5,864 nt of DNA from Alistipes sp. (GTDB lineage: Bacteria > Bacteroidota > Bacteroidia > Bacteroidales > Rikenellaceae). The notes beneath the pieces were generated by a model, which saw only the letters and a list, made by a program, of their open reading frames with translations, made no database searches and was not told the DNA's origin. The DNA lies in the NCBI GenBank assembly GCA_029051915.1, contig JAIDKM010000224.1:1-5864 (forward strand), given 5' to 3'. This document shows positions 5,755 through 5,864 of the stretch, in pieces; position 1 is the stretch's first letter; the number at the start of each line of letters is the position of its first letter. A program made the translations under genes and the position numbers.

Positions 5755-5864
5755 ATGAAAAAGGAACATCGCTTCATCTACGAACATTACGATTCGCTCG
5801 CTTCGCTTCCCGAGGCCGACCGCAAGTTGGTCGCCGAGGCCGAACGGGCCACGGACAATGCCCA
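5755..5864 (+). CDS. cdd: Probable cytidine deaminase, N-terminal fragment, cut by window edge
   Basis: Only 36 codons plus two bases are visible, with no stop. The peptide starts MKKEHRFIYEHYDSLASL and continues PEADRKLVAEAERATDNA. The pattern of a leader strand, then L-x-x-x-D-x-x-L-(x)2-A-(x)2-A-(x)3-A, is the N-terminal helix seen in homotetrameric cytidine deaminases of Bacteroidetes, just before the conserved YAPYSxFxVGAA block that would lie beyond the window. Such enzymes deaminate cytidine and deoxycytidine to uridine and deoxyuridine for pyrimidine salvage, using a zinc ion held by Cys and His residues not visible here. The start is supported by an upstream promoter-like site and the preceding terminator, which mark it as a separate transcription unit. 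The call rests on a short stretch and could be wrong. Confidence 0.55.
   Translation, partial: MKKEHRFIYEHYDSLASLPEADRKLVAEAERATDNA

Noticed and set aside
1..5864. CRISPR array, insertion sequence, tRNA or rRNA gene, phage or defence genes
   Set aside because: No regularly spaced repeats, transposase motifs, terminal inverted repeats or tRNA-like cloverleaf sequence were seen, and every long gene is explained by a chromosomal housekeeping or envelope family.

Overview
The window looks like ordinary chromosomal DNA from a GC-rich member of the Bacteroidetes. A Bacteroidales such as Alistipes fits the base composition, but that genus-level guess is inference. The phylum call rests on several promoter-like sites of the Bacteroidetes housekeeping type (TTTG about 20 bases before TAnnTTTG), on start codons preceded by A/T-rich sequence rather than Shine-Dalgarno motifs, and on protein types such as a SIMPL-domain exported protein and a short glyoxalase II-like hydrolase.

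Layout. On the minus strand, a metallo-beta-lactamase-fold hydrolase (405-1070) is followed by the start of trmD, the tRNA m1G37 methyltransferase, which runs off the left edge (1-325). Both probably share one transcript from a well-formed promoter at 1104-1134. A 277-base divergent intergenic region (1071-1347) holds that promoter, a plus-strand promoter and short inverted and repeated motifs. On the plus strand comes a lipoprotein of unknown function that also carries a C-terminal transmembrane helix (1348-2463), then a hairpin that may terminate its transcript.

Next is a likely operon. An RlmD-type 23S rRNA uracil-C5 methyltransferase (2522-3931) is followed after 5 bases by an exported protein with a degenerate M23 (LytM-like) fold (3937-4887), then by an exported SIMPL/DUF541 protein (4938-5633), which may also have its own promoter. 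A strong perfect hairpin at 5654-5682 closes the unit. The right edge holds the first 36 codons of a probable cytidine deaminase (from 5755) with its own promoter.

The genes do not form an obvious single pathway. There are two RNA-modification enzymes (TrmD, RlmD-type), one small hydrolase and three envelope proteins. I see no mobile element, CRISPR array, rRNA or tRNA gene, toxin-antitoxin pair or defence system. I found no convincing undescribed multi-gene system. The points most worth a second look are the zinc-ligand losses in the M23-like protein, the doubly anchored lipoprotein, and the repeated ACCGA motifs shared by the two divergent promoters.
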